From: Vreelandella sp042466685
Lineage (GTDB): Bacteria > Pseudomonadota > Gammaproteobacteria > Pseudomonadales > Halomonadaceae
Direction of reading: 5' to 3'
Length of the DNA stretch: 64,000 bases
Assembly (NCBI RefSeq): GCF_042466685.1
Contig: NZ_CP170448.1
Location: 372,001-436,000 of the forward strand
Under the pieces are notes generated by a model. It had not been told where the DNA came from. It saw only the letters and a program-made list of their open reading frames with translations, and made no database searches. The position numbers were made by a program, and so were the translations under genes. Position 1 is the stretch's first letter. The number at the start of each line of letters is the position of its first letter. Positions 1 to 7,112 of this stretch are shown in pieces.

Positions 1-522
1 TTTGTGGTGGTTGGCCACTTTGCTGCCTACACCTTTATTAGCCCCATCCTGCAAGAGATCAGCGGTATTTCCCAACGCCATGTGAGCAGTCTGCTGCTGC
101 TTTACGGGGCGGCAGGCATTGTGGGCAATATTGCGGCGGGTATGTTCGCCGGGCGACACCCCTACCGCGCAGTGCTGGCGATTCCCAGCCTGCTGCTCAT
201 CGTAGTGGCCGTGTTCCCGCTGCTGGGTGTGCAGCCGAGCAGTGGCGTAATGCTGCTTATGGTGTGGGGTGCCGTGTTCGGCAGCGTATCGGTGAGTATC
301 CAAACCTGGATTCTGCGCACCGCACCCAATACCGAAGCCGCCACGGCGTTGATGGCGTTTACCTTCAATATGTCCATTGGCCTGGGGGCGATGGTCGGCG
401 GGCGCATCGTCGATGGCACCAGCCTGCCTATCGCCATGTGGGCTGCATCGGGCTTGTTTCTACTGGGGATGCTGCTAGTGCTAAGTACGCCAGCCAAGGT
501 CGTTGGCCAGAAAACGCGTTGA
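1..522 (+). CDS. MFS transporter, C-terminal part (5' end outside window)
   Basis: The reading frame is open from base 1, so the true start lies upstream and only about 173 C-terminal residues are visible. They form five to six hydrophobic segments with short polar turns, including a G-rich helix (LYGAAGIVGNIAAG) and the cytoplasmic-loop type motif GRHPYR. This fits the second half (TM7-12) of a DHA1-type major facilitator, the group that includes AraJ-like sugar or drug exporters. The substrate cannot be read from this half. A bidirectional hairpin follows the stop and separates the gene from the convergent thiolase gene. Confidence 0.75.
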   Translation, partial: FVVVGHFAAYTFISPILQEISGISQRHVSSLLLLYGAAGIVGNIAAGMFAGRHPYRAVLAIPSLLLIVVAVFPLLGVQPSSGVMLLMVWGAVFGSVSVSIQTWILRTAPNTEAATALMAFTFNMSIGLGAMVGGRIVDGTSLPIAMWAASGLFLLGMLLVLSTPAKVVGQKTR

Positions 523-533
523 GCCAATAGGCA

Positions 534-565
534 CAAAAAAATGCCCCCGTAAGCAGCGGGGGCAT
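534..565 (-). terminator. Rho-independent terminator of the thiolase gene (probably bidirectional)
   Basis: A perfect 9-bp GC-rich stem (arms 541-549 and 557-565, 7-nt loop) is followed on the minus strand by a run of seven T (complement of 534-540). It lies between the convergent MFS and thiolase genes. On the plus strand the trailing tract is weaker (TGGTTT). Confidence 0.85.
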
Positions 566-591
566 TGGTTTAGCGTTACCTCAGACAATAA

Positions 592-1770
592 TCAAGGACG
601 CTCAATCGCCAGCGCAACACCTTGACCACCACCGATACACAGCGTCGCAAGACCTTTCTTGGCGTCGCGGGCGATCATTTCGTGGAGCAGCGTGACCAGT
701 ACGCGGCAGCCGGAGGCACCAATGGGGTGGCCTAGGGCAATCGCGCCGCCGTTGACGTTCACTTTAGAGGTGTCCCAACCGAGCTCTTTATTGACGGATA
801 GCGCTTGAGCGGCAAACGCTTCATTGGCTTCCACCAGATCCAGGTCATCCAGGCTCCAGCCGGCTTTTTCCAAGCAACGGCGGGTCGCCGGTGCGGGGCC
901 GATACCCATAATGGCAGGGTCAACGCCTGCGTTGGAGTAAGCGGCGATGCGTGCCAGCGGCTCTAGCCCCAACTGCTTGGCTTTTTCGGCGGAGCAGAGC
1001 ATCACCACTGCCGCGCCGTCGTTGAGCGCCGAGGCATTACCGGCGGTAACGGTACCGTCTTTCTTAAACGCAGGGCGCATGCCGCCAAGCTTCTCCGCGG
1101 TAACTTCCCGGGGGTTTTCGTCGGTGTCGAATACCACCGGATCGCCTTTGCGCTGGGGAATTTCCACCGGCACGATCTGGCCTTTGAACCTGCCTTCTTT
1201 GATGGCGGCAGCGGCTTTCTGCTGTGATGCCGCGGCGAACTCATCCATCGCTTCGCGAGTAATGCCGTACTTCTCAGCGAGGTTCTCGGCAGTAATGCCC
1301 ATATGGTAGTTGTTGAACGCATCCCACAGGCCGTCGTGCACCATGGAATCAATCGCCTTCCAATCGCCCATGCGCTGGCCGTTGCGGGAGTTGGGCAGTA
1401 CGTGGGGCGAGGCGGACATATTCTCCTGGCCACCGGCCAGAATCAGCTCGGCATCGCCGCAGCGAATGGCCTGAGTCGCGAGATGCAGCGCTTTAAGGCC
1501 TGAGCCACACACTTTGTTGATGGTCATGGCCGGTACCGAGTCCGGTAGGCCACCTTTGATAGCCGCTTGGCGCGCCGGATTCTGGCCTACGCCCGCGGTG
1601 AGCACCTGGCCCAGCAGTACTTCGTCAACTTGATCGGGAGAAACGCCGGTGGAGGCGAGTATATCTTTGATTACCAAGGCGCCCAGGTCGCTCGCGGGAA
1701 TACCTGCTAGGGATCCACCGAAAGCGCCCACAGCGGTGCGGCGTGCCGCAACAATGACTACTTCTTGCAT
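592..1770 (-). CDS. Acetyl-CoA C-acetyltransferase (thiolase)
   Basis: A 392-residue thiolase that reversibly condenses two acetyl-CoA to acetoacetyl-CoA in the cytoplasm. All catalytic positions are present: nucleophile Cys88 in KVCGSGLKALH, His348 in GHPIGASG and Cys378 in CIGGGQG, at almost the same numbering as the well-studied Zoogloea enzyme. The start is ATG with AGGAG 8 nt upstream. Family members are called phaA or atoB. No phaB, phaC or CoA-transferase gene is adjacent, so a role in polyhydroxyalkanoate synthesis or in acetoacetate/fatty-acid breakdown cannot be decided from context. It is transcribed alone and ends at the hairpin at 534-565. Confidence 0.93.
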   Translation of the reverse strand: MQEVVIVAARRTAVGAFGGSLAGIPASDLGALVIKDILASTGVSPDQVDEVLLGQVLTAGVGQNPARQAAIKGGLPDSVPAMTINKVCGSGLKALHLATQAIRCGDAELILAGGQENMSASPHVLPNSRNGQRMGDWKAIDSMVHDGLWDAFNNYHMGITAENLAEKYGITREAMDEFAAASQQKAAAAIKEGRFKGQIVPVEIPQRKGDPVVFDTDENPREVTAEKLGGMRPAFKKDGTVTAGNASALNDGAAVVMLCSAEKAKQLGLEPLARIAAYSNAGVDPAIMGIGPAPATRRCLEKAGWSLDDLDLVEANEAFAAQALSVNKELGWDTSKVNVNGGAIALGHPIGASGCRVLVTLLHEMIARDAKKGLATLCIGGGQGVALAIERP

Positions 1771-1827
1771 AAAATGACTCCTGAAGTAATTAACAGACAG
1801 TCTGATGCCAGATGCCCGATAGGCGTG

Positions 1828-1868
1828 CTCTGTCAGCCGTACTCTTTTATTCGTACTCTGTCAGCCGT
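1828..1868. repeat. 13-bp direct repeat upstream of the thiolase gene
   Basis: CTCTGTCAGCCGT occurs at 1828-1840 and again at 1856-1868, a 28-bp period. It lies 58-98 bp upstream of the thiolase start codon. It could be a tandem operator or a short duplication; the sequence does not decide. Confidence 0.5.
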
Positions 1869-1923
1869 CTCTTCAGCATAGGGGAAGGTGATGCATTGCG
1901 GCAATACGCATTTATAGGCAAAT

Positions 1924-1948
1924 AAAAACGGGCCAACATGTGGCCCGT
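1924..1948 (-). terminator. Terminator at the end of the pcnB-panD gene cluster
   Basis: The 8-bp stem ACGGGCCA/TGGCCCGT (1928-1935 with 1941-1948) is followed on the minus strand by TTTTT. It lies 28 bp past the panD stop. Confidence 0.85.
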
Positions 1949-1975
1949 CAGGAGAAAGCGTTAGAGGCGCTAAGA

Positions 1976-2356
1976 TTAGGCTAGCTGCACCGGAATAATA
2001 TTGCTGGTGTGGCTGACATGATTGCCTTCCTGTAGATACACCAGCGCAGGCTGGTGATTTTCCAGTTCGGCTTCAGAGTAGTGGGCATAGCTGCAGATAA
2101 TGATCCGGTGGCCCGGCGCTGCAAGATGAGCCGCTGCGCCGTTAATCGAGATAAGTTTGGAGCCTTCCTCACCGCGGATAGCGTAAGTGGTGAAGCGCTC
2201 GCCGTTCTCGACGTTGTAAATCTGAATCTGCTCATTTTCACGAATGCCCGCCATATCCAGCAGGTCGCCGTCGATGGCGCAGGAGCCTTCGTAGTTGAGT
2301 ACCGCGTGAGTAACGCGTGCCATGTGCAGCTTGGCTTTGAGCATGATGGTATGCAT
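1976..2356 (-). CDS. panD: Aspartate 1-decarboxylase
   Basis: A 126-residue pyruvoyl enzyme converting L-aspartate to beta-alanine, which PanC then joins to pantoate. The self-cleavage site is intact: YEGSCAID with Gly24-Ser25, the bond that is cut to make the pyruvoyl group on Ser25. Length and the N-terminal LKAKLHMARVTHA match the proteobacterial family. It is the last gene of the pcnB-folK-panB-panC-panD series, 33 bp after panC, and is followed by a clear terminator. Confidence 0.97.
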   Translation of the reverse strand: MHTIMLKAKLHMARVTHAVLNYEGSCAIDGDLLDMAGIRENEQIQIYNVENGERFTTYAIRGEEGSKLISINGAAAHLAAPGHRIIICSYAHYSEAELENHQPALVYLQEGNHVSHTSNIIPVQLA

Positions 2357-2389
2357 GTGAGTTCCTATTGTTACCCGTTGTTTGTTTAT

Positions 2390-3262
2390 TTATTCTCTGA
2401 CTGTAGTGTCAGCGCTGGCCGGGAGTTGAACAGTGAGGTTGTCGATTAATCGCGCCGGGCCCAGCTTGGCGGCGGCTAACAGTACCGCTTGGCGAGTGGC
2501 TAGGTTAACGGGGCCTAGCGTGGCATCGCGAAGTTCCAGGTAGTCCAGCGTAAAGCCCGCATCATACAGCGCGGTGTGGCCCTGGTGTAGTACCTTTTCG
2601 ATAGGCTCTCCGCGCGCTAACGCATCGCGAAGCGTACACAGCGTGCGATAAAGCGCAGGGGCGACTGCACGCTCCTCGCTACTTAAATAGCCGTTGCGTG
2701 ATGACAGTGCCAAGCCATCTTCTGCGCGCACGATGGGCACGCCGATAATCTCGATAGGCATGTGCAGGTCGCACACCAGCTTGCGAATCACCGCCAACTG
2801 CTGGTAATCCTTCTCCCCAAAGCAGGCGATATCTGGCTGTACCAGATTAAACAGCATGCTGACCACGGTGGAGACACCGTCGAAATGGCCGGGGCGTGAG
2901 CCGCCGCACAGCCCTTCGCCTACCACGGGCACATGTACGCGGGTCTGGGCGTCCAAGCCATTAGGGTAGAGCGAGCTTACCGCCGGGGCGAACAGTACGT
3001 CGCAGCCAGCCTCGATAAGCTGCGCTTGATCGGCATCAAAGGTACGCGGGTAGCCGTCTAAGTCTTCGCCTGGGCCAAACTGCATCGGATTGACGAACAG
3101 GCTTGCGACCACGATATCGGCGTGCTGTCGCGCGCAGGCGACCAGCGCTAGGTGGCCTGCGTGGAGGTTGCCCATGGTGGGCACCAGGGCAATACGCTGG
3201 CCGCGTTGGCGGTAATCTCGAAGCGTGCTGCGTAGCTGATCAATATCTCGCAAAGTGCGCAT
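2390..3262 (-). CDS. panC: Pantothenate synthetase (pantoate--beta-alanine ligase)
   Basis: A 290-residue enzyme making pantothenate from pantoate, beta-alanine and ATP via a pantoyl-adenylate. It shows the nucleotidyl-transferase signature PTMGNLHAGH (residues 28-37, HAGH being the HIGH-type motif), GEKDYQQL, and SSRNGYLS near the ATP site. The ATG start has only a weak purine tract upstream, so translation may be modest or coupled to upstream genes. It lies 104 bp downstream of panB and 33 bp upstream of panD, so all three dedicated steps toward vitamin B5 are adjacent. Confidence 0.97.
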   Translation of the reverse strand: MRTLRDIDQLRSTLRDYRQRGQRIALVPTMGNLHAGHLALVACARQHADIVVASLFVNPMQFGPGEDLDGYPRTFDADQAQLIEAGCDVLFAPAVSSLYPNGLDAQTRVHVPVVGEGLCGGSRPGHFDGVSTVVSMLFNLVQPDIACFGEKDYQQLAVIRKLVCDLHMPIEIIGVPIVRAEDGLALSSRNGYLSSEERAVAPALYRTLCTLRDALARGEPIEKVLHQGHTALYDAGFTLDYLELRDATLGPVNLATRQAVLLAAAKLGPARLIDNLTVQLPASADTTVRE

Positions 3263-3366
3263 AGTCGTTTCGTGTCAATAACAAAAAATGGGCGATAGTC
3301 GAGCTGTCTTAAAAGAAACCAGTTTTTCAAGACAGAGCTTTAAAACTGGACTTTAAACGCTGGACT

Positions 3367-4158
3367 TTAAAAGCAGTGCTCTTGAGCCGGGAAGGCGCGG
3401 GTTTTGACGGCTTCATGGTAGTGCTGGAAAGCCGCTTGAATGCTGTCGGCGTCGACCATAAAGTTTTTCACAAAGCGCGGCGTGCGGCCATGGGTGATGC
3501 CGAGTACATCGTGCATCACCAGAATCTGGCCATCGGTATCCGGCCCTGCGCCAATGCCAATCACCGGCACATCCAGCGCTTCGGTGACCGCTCTGCCCAG
3601 GCTGGCAGGGACGCACTCAAGCAGAATCACTGAAGCGCCTGCCTCGACTAAAACTTTGGCGTCGTTGATGATTCGCTCGGCGTGAGCGGCATCGCGGCCT
3701 TGCACTTTATAGCCCCCCAACTGGTGCACGGTTTGTGGGGTTAACCCCAGGTGGGCGCACACCGGTACACCGCGACGGGTGAGTTCACGGATGCCATCGG
3801 CCATCCACGCTTCGCCTTCCAGCTTGACCAGCTCCGCTCCTGCGCGCATCACGGCACCGGCATCTTCCAGCAGGCGCTCGGTGGTGGCGTTGCTCATAAA
3901 CGGCAGATCCACCATTAGCAGGCTATGGCCTTTGCCACGCGCCGCGCAGCGGGTGTGGTAAACAATGTCGTCAATGGTGACGGGGAGGGTGCTGCTGTGG
4001 CCCTGTAGCACCATGCCCAGCGAATCACCGACCAGCAGGACATCAATGCCCGCCTGACTTGCCGCGTGGGCAAAGGAGGCATCGTAAGCGGTTAGGCAAC
4101 TGAACGTCTCGCCAGCCTGCTTATAGGCCTGCAGCGTGCTTAGGGTGACGGTTTTCAT
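3367..4158 (-). CDS. panB: 3-methyl-2-oxobutanoate hydroxymethyltransferase
   Basis: A 263-residue cytoplasmic enzyme that transfers a hydroxymethyl group from methylene-tetrahydrofolate to alpha-ketoisovalerate, making ketopantoate. Family signatures seen are TAYDASFAHAASQAG, VGDSLGMVLQGH, VKLEGE and IGIGAGPDTDGQ, which hold the metal and substrate sites of this TIM-barrel fold. Length is normal. It sits after folK (158-bp gap), so a gene using a folate cofactor follows one of the folate-synthesis genes. Confidence 0.97.
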   Translation of the reverse strand: MKTVTLSTLQAYKQAGETFSCLTAYDASFAHAASQAGIDVLLVGDSLGMVLQGHSSTLPVTIDDIVYHTRCAARGKGHSLLMVDLPFMSNATTERLLEDAGAVMRAGAELVKLEGEAWMADGIRELTRRGVPVCAHLGLTPQTVHQLGGYKVQGRDAAHAERIINDAKVLVEAGASVILLECVPASLGRAVTEALDVPVIGIGAGPDTDGQILVMHDVLGITHGRTPRFVKNFMVDADSIQAAFQHYHEAVKTRAFPAQEHCF

Positions 4159-4316
4159 GGCGTGCTCTCATGTTTTACGTGAGGCCGCTGCGACATAGGC
4201 AGCCGACCATTATTGATGCTGCATCCCTGCATTCGCGAAGTGGCTTAACCGGTGATTGTTACCTGAATGGGGTGTCGGTGTCGAGATTTGTGTCAAAAGG
4301 TAGCGTTAGCCGCACA

Positions 4317-4808
4317 CTAGGCGTTGGGGAGGCGCTCCAAGCCTTGATCCTCAACACGTTGAAGCCATAGGGATAGCGGCTGTTGGAGAAGCATGAGCGA
4401 GGGTGCGATCTCTGTGAGGGGGAGCAACACAAAGGCCCGGGCAGTCATTTGCGGGTGGGGGACGCGTAGCCGAGGCGTGTCGATAGCGTCGTCGGCGTAG
4501 AGCAGTAGATCCAGGTCGAGGGTACGTGGCCCCCAGTGGCGCTGGCGGCGGCGGCGATGCTGCTGTTCTAACGCCTGAAGCTGATCAAGCAGTGCCAGTG
4601 GCGAGAGGCGTGTCTCCAGCGCCGCTACGGCGTTGATAAAGTCCGGCTGATCCTGGGGCCCCACAGGGCGGCTGGCGTAGAGCGATGAGGCTGCTACCAA
4701 TCCACTCAGTGGTAGCGTCGCCAGTTCACTGAGGGCCTCGCGAACCTGCTCAATCGGCGCCTCAAGATTGCTGCCTATGCCAATGTAGGCGAGTTGTGCT
4801 GTGCCCAC
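4317..4808 (-). CDS. folK: HPPK, 6-hydroxymethyl-7,8-dihydropterin pyrophosphokinase
   Basis: A 163-residue kinase that moves pyrophosphate from ATP to hydroxymethyl-dihydropterin in folate synthesis. It carries YIGIGSNLEAP at the N terminus, SSLYASRPVG, and the signature HWGPRTLDLDLLLY whose aspartates bind the two magnesium ions. The start is GTG, sharing its first G with the pcnB stop (TAGTG), so the two genes are translationally coupled. The pcnB-folK pair is conserved in gammaproteobacteria. Confidence 0.96.
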   Translation of the reverse strand: MGTAQLAYIGIGSNLEAPIEQVREALSELATLPLSGLVAASSLYASRPVGPQDQPDFINAVAALETRLSPLALLDQLQALEQQHRRRRQRHWGPRTLDLDLLLYADDAIDTPRLRVPHPQMTARAFVLLPLTEIAPSLMLLQQPLSLWLQRVEDQGLERLPNA

Positions 4809-6190
4809 TACTCCGGCGCACTCGGCTTACGGCGACGTTTGCGACGACGATCACCCTGGCTGGCGGGGTCGCCACCCACTTTTTGCAGTAAGCGACGCTG
4901 TTCGTGCTCATCGCCACGCTGAAATGCCGTCCACCACTCGCCTAAACCACTGGGTATTTCGCCTGCCTGTTCGCGTAGCAGCAGCAGGTCATAGCCGGCC
5001 CTGAAGCGCGGGTGCTCCCGAGTTTGAAAGGCTTTTTTACCGCGCCGTTGGGGCAGACGCTGCTGTAACTCCCAAATTTCCCGCATGGGAATGCCAAAGC
5101 GCTTGGGGATCGAGGTGAACTCTAACTGACGAGAGACCACCTGCTGAGCCGCTGCTTGCAGGGCGGGAATAGGGGGCATGCCCTCTTGCTCTAGCGCTTC
5201 CTGACGATGTTTGACCGGCGCCCATAAGAAGGCGGCCAATAGAAAGGCCGGGGTAACTGGGCGTTCTTCGGCGATACGTTTATCAGTGTTGGTTAGCGCC
5301 TGCTCAATCAGATCTTCGGCCCAGGCGGCATCGGCCATGGCTTCTTCGGCCTCTGGGAACAGCATACCAAACAGGCCGTAGTGGCTAAGGAGCCGGAAGG
5401 TGACCAAGCCGTGGCCCGACATAAACAGCTTGAGGACTTCATCGAATAGACGTGCAGGAGGGATCTGCAGCAGCAGCGGCGCCTGATCGTACATCGGCGC
5501 TTCGGTGGCTGGGTCTAGCGTAAAGTCGAGCTTAGCCGCAAAGCGCACCGCCCGTAGCATTCTGACCGGATCTTCACGGTAACGTGTCGCCGGATCGCCA
5601 ATTAGACGCAGGGTGCGGGTCTTAATGTCCTCGGCACCATTGGCAAAGTCGGTGATGCTGAAATCGGCGATATTGTAGTAGAGCGCATTAACGGTGAAGT
5701 CGCGCCGCAGCGCGTCCTCTTCAATATTGCCCCACACATTGTCGCGTAGCAGTAACCCTTCATCGGACTGGTGGGCAATGTGATCGCCATGCTCGTCTTG
5801 GGGTTTGCCACGGAAAGTGGTGACCTCAATGACCTCGCGGCCAAAGCGCACGTGGACAATCCGAAAACGGCGGCCAATCAGGCGCGAATTACGAAATAGA
5901 TCGCGAACCTGTTCGGGAGTGGCGTTGGTGGCGACGTCAAAATCCTTGGGCATCTTGCCAAGCAGCGCATCGCGTATGCAGCCGCCTACTAGATAAGCGT
6001 CGTAACCGGCACCGCTAAGGCGATAAAGCACTTTTAACGCGGCATCACTAATATGCTGGCGAGAAACAGGGTGCTCGGACCGAGGGATGTTGCGCGGAGT
6101 AAGGGCGCTGGTGCTGCTCTCTTGGGGATCAAGCAAGGTTTTCAATTGCTCCCCCGGGCTGTGTAGGAAACGGGTAAATCCTTTAAACAT
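4808..6190 (-). CDS. pcnB: Poly(A) polymerase I
   Basis: A 460-residue class II nucleotidyltransferase that adds 3' poly(A) tails to RNA and so marks it for decay. The head domain shows VGGCIRDALLG and DFDVATNATPEQ (the catalytic aspartate pair), followed by RRDFTVNALYYN, and the neck-body region begins near RYREDPVRMLRAVRFAAKL. The basic C-terminal tail (GDRRRKRRRK) is typical of RNA-binding PcnB. The approximately 45-residue N-terminal extension before VSRQHIS is also usual. It is first gene of the folK/pan series; a sigma-70-like promoter is visible about 100 bp upstream. Confidence 0.95.
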   Translation of the reverse strand: MFKGFTRFLHSPGEQLKTLLDPQESSTSALTPRNIPRSEHPVSRQHISDAALKVLYRLSGAGYDAYLVGGCIRDALLGKMPKDFDVATNATPEQVRDLFRNSRLIGRRFRIVHVRFGREVIEVTTFRGKPQDEHGDHIAHQSDEGLLLRDNVWGNIEEDALRRDFTVNALYYNIADFSITDFANGAEDIKTRTLRLIGDPATRYREDPVRMLRAVRFAAKLDFTLDPATEAPMYDQAPLLLQIPPARLFDEVLKLFMSGHGLVTFRLLSHYGLFGMLFPEAEEAMADAAWAEDLIEQALTNTDKRIAEERPVTPAFLLAAFLWAPVKHRQEALEQEGMPPIPALQAAAQQVVSRQLEFTSIPKRFGIPMREIWELQQRLPQRRGKKAFQTREHPRFRAGYDLLLLREQAGEIPSGLGEWWTAFQRGDEHEQRRLLQKVGGDPASQGDRRRKRRRKPSAPE

Positions 6191-6287
6191 GCGACGATTT
6201 CAACTCGCAGGGTACGAAAAAATGGTCGTAAACATAGTCGTTAGAAAACACTTCAAACGAATACTGAACATAAACCACGAATGGCTG

Positions 6288-6315
6288 AGTGTAGCCGACC
6301 CTCTAAGGCTTGCAA
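6288..6315 (-). promoter_or_regulatory. Putative sigma-70 promoter of the pcnB operon
   Basis: On the minus strand TTGCAA (6315-6310), a 16-bp spacer and TACACT (6293-6288) give a plausible -35/-10 pair about 97 bp upstream of pcnB. The -35 lies in one copy of an 11-bp direct repeat, GGCTTGCAAAG at 6307-6317 and 6321-6331, which could be an operator. Assigned by eye only. Confidence 0.35.
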
Positions 6316-6393
6316 AGAGCGGCTTGCAAAGCACTTGACGCCAGCGCGTGATGCTTACAGCCTTTTGCATCGAGTTTTATAGCGGACAGACAC

Positions 6394-6422
6394 GGAAAGG
6401 GGAGGCTAAGAGAGCCTCCCCT
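6394..6422 (-). terminator. Hairpin ending the CrcZ-like transcript
   Basis: A perfect 10-bp stem (6398-6407 with 6413-6422, 5-nt loop) reads AGGGGAGGCT/AGCCTCCCCT and is followed on the minus strand by TTTCC. The T tract is short, so termination may be partial and allow some read-through toward pcnB. Confidence 0.65.
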
Positions 6423-6860
6423 ATCAAGCAATCAATCAGCGTCCGTGCTGCTATTTTTCTTCATGATGGCACATCGCCCTGAATACGCACCGCAGTCGGT
6501 AGGCGTGAGGAGCACGGTAGTTCCGACCGCCTCGTATTCAAAACAATAATCCAACCGCGAACTTTTCTCCCCCCGGGGAATTATTATTGGCGCCGGGGTG
6601 CACACACTGACAGCTATTGTTGTTGTTAGGATGCCGAGTCACGTTGTACGTCGCGTCCTTATCGGGCCACTTGCTGCTTTTATTATTGTTCGCTGCGCCT
6701 GTGTTGCCTGCGCAAGCAAGTAATGAGACTCAAGCCTGTTGTTTTTATTAGTACCGTTATCTCTACCTGGCCCTGTTGTTCTTGTTGTGGCTCAGGTGGG
6801 GGTGAGGGTCATGTTGTTTTTGTTGGTGACCTACCGCTATGCCCAGTTTGTTTTTCTTAC
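6395..6860 (-). ncRNA. crcZ: CrcZ-like small RNA (Hfq/Crc-sequestering)
   Basis: No protein gene fits here. In Pseudomonas the same place, between cbrB and pcnB and on the same strand, encodes CrcZ, an RNA of about 400 nt that titrates Hfq/Crc and so relieves carbon catabolite repression. Read on the minus strand this segment has A-rich motifs of the CrcZ type (AANAANAANAA) at 6858-6848, 6824-6814, 6786-6776, 6749-6739, 6690-6680 and 6627-6617, plus an 8-nt AATAATAA at 6588-6581. The first lies at the predicted 5' end. A sigma-54 promoter sits just upstream and a hairpin closes the unit, giving about 465 nt. What is seen: motifs, promoter, hairpin and synteny. What is inferred: function. Ends are estimates; sequence similarity to Pseudomonas CrcZ was not tested. 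Confidence 0.8.
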
Positions 6861-6870
6861 CCAGTAATAT

Positions 6871-6886
6871 TGCAGACCCTGTGCCA
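6871..6886 (-). promoter_or_regulatory. Sigma-54 (RpoN) promoter of the CrcZ-like RNA
   Basis: The minus strand reads TGGCACAGGGTCTGCA, matching the -24/-12 consensus TGGCAC-N5-TTGCA with correct spacing (GG and GC elements exactly placed) and one mismatch in the last block. The expected start of transcription is near 6860. CbrB, encoded directly upstream, is a sigma-54 activator. Confidence 0.85.
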
Positions 6887-6959
6887 CCTATTTAATAAAT
6901 TATAAATTTCAGAAGGTTGGAGTTTTTTAAGTCGCCGCGGAACTTTGTAGCGTGAGAAG

Positions 6960-7010
6960 TGTTACCCCTTTTGCGTCCGTTTGTGCGCGGCGTTGTGTGG
7001 GAAGGTAACA
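6960..7010. promoter_or_regulatory. Candidate CbrB enhancer sites (paired TGTTACC / GGTAACA)
   Basis: TGTTACC at 6960-6966 and its exact inverted partner GGTAACA at 7004-7010 are 44 bp apart, about four helical turns, and 100-150 bp upstream of the predicted start of the CrcZ-like RNA. That is the normal distance for an enhancer of a sigma-54 promoter. CbrB sites in Pseudomonas are recalled as TGTTAC/GTAACA-type half-sites; the assignment is inferred. Confidence 0.55.
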
Positions 7011-7112
7011 GTGCCTGGGCAGCGTCAGGCAGAATATTTCTTATCTAAATCAGTATATTAGACGATGGTCGTAGGGGCGTGGTGGCATGAATGGATAGCA
7101 TTGCCCAGGGGG

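Noticed and set aside
592..1770. Calling the thiolase phaA of a PHB operon
   Set aside because: No phaB, phaC or phasin gene lies beside it, so the specific pathway name is not supported.
6622..6750. A plus-strand frame resembling a signal peptide (LLLLLLFAAPVLPAQA) in the cbrB-pcnB gap
   Set aside because: It is the complement of the A-rich motifs of the minus-strand CrcZ-like RNA; the T-rich codons give Leu and Val runs. It has only weak starts and stops after about 40 codons.
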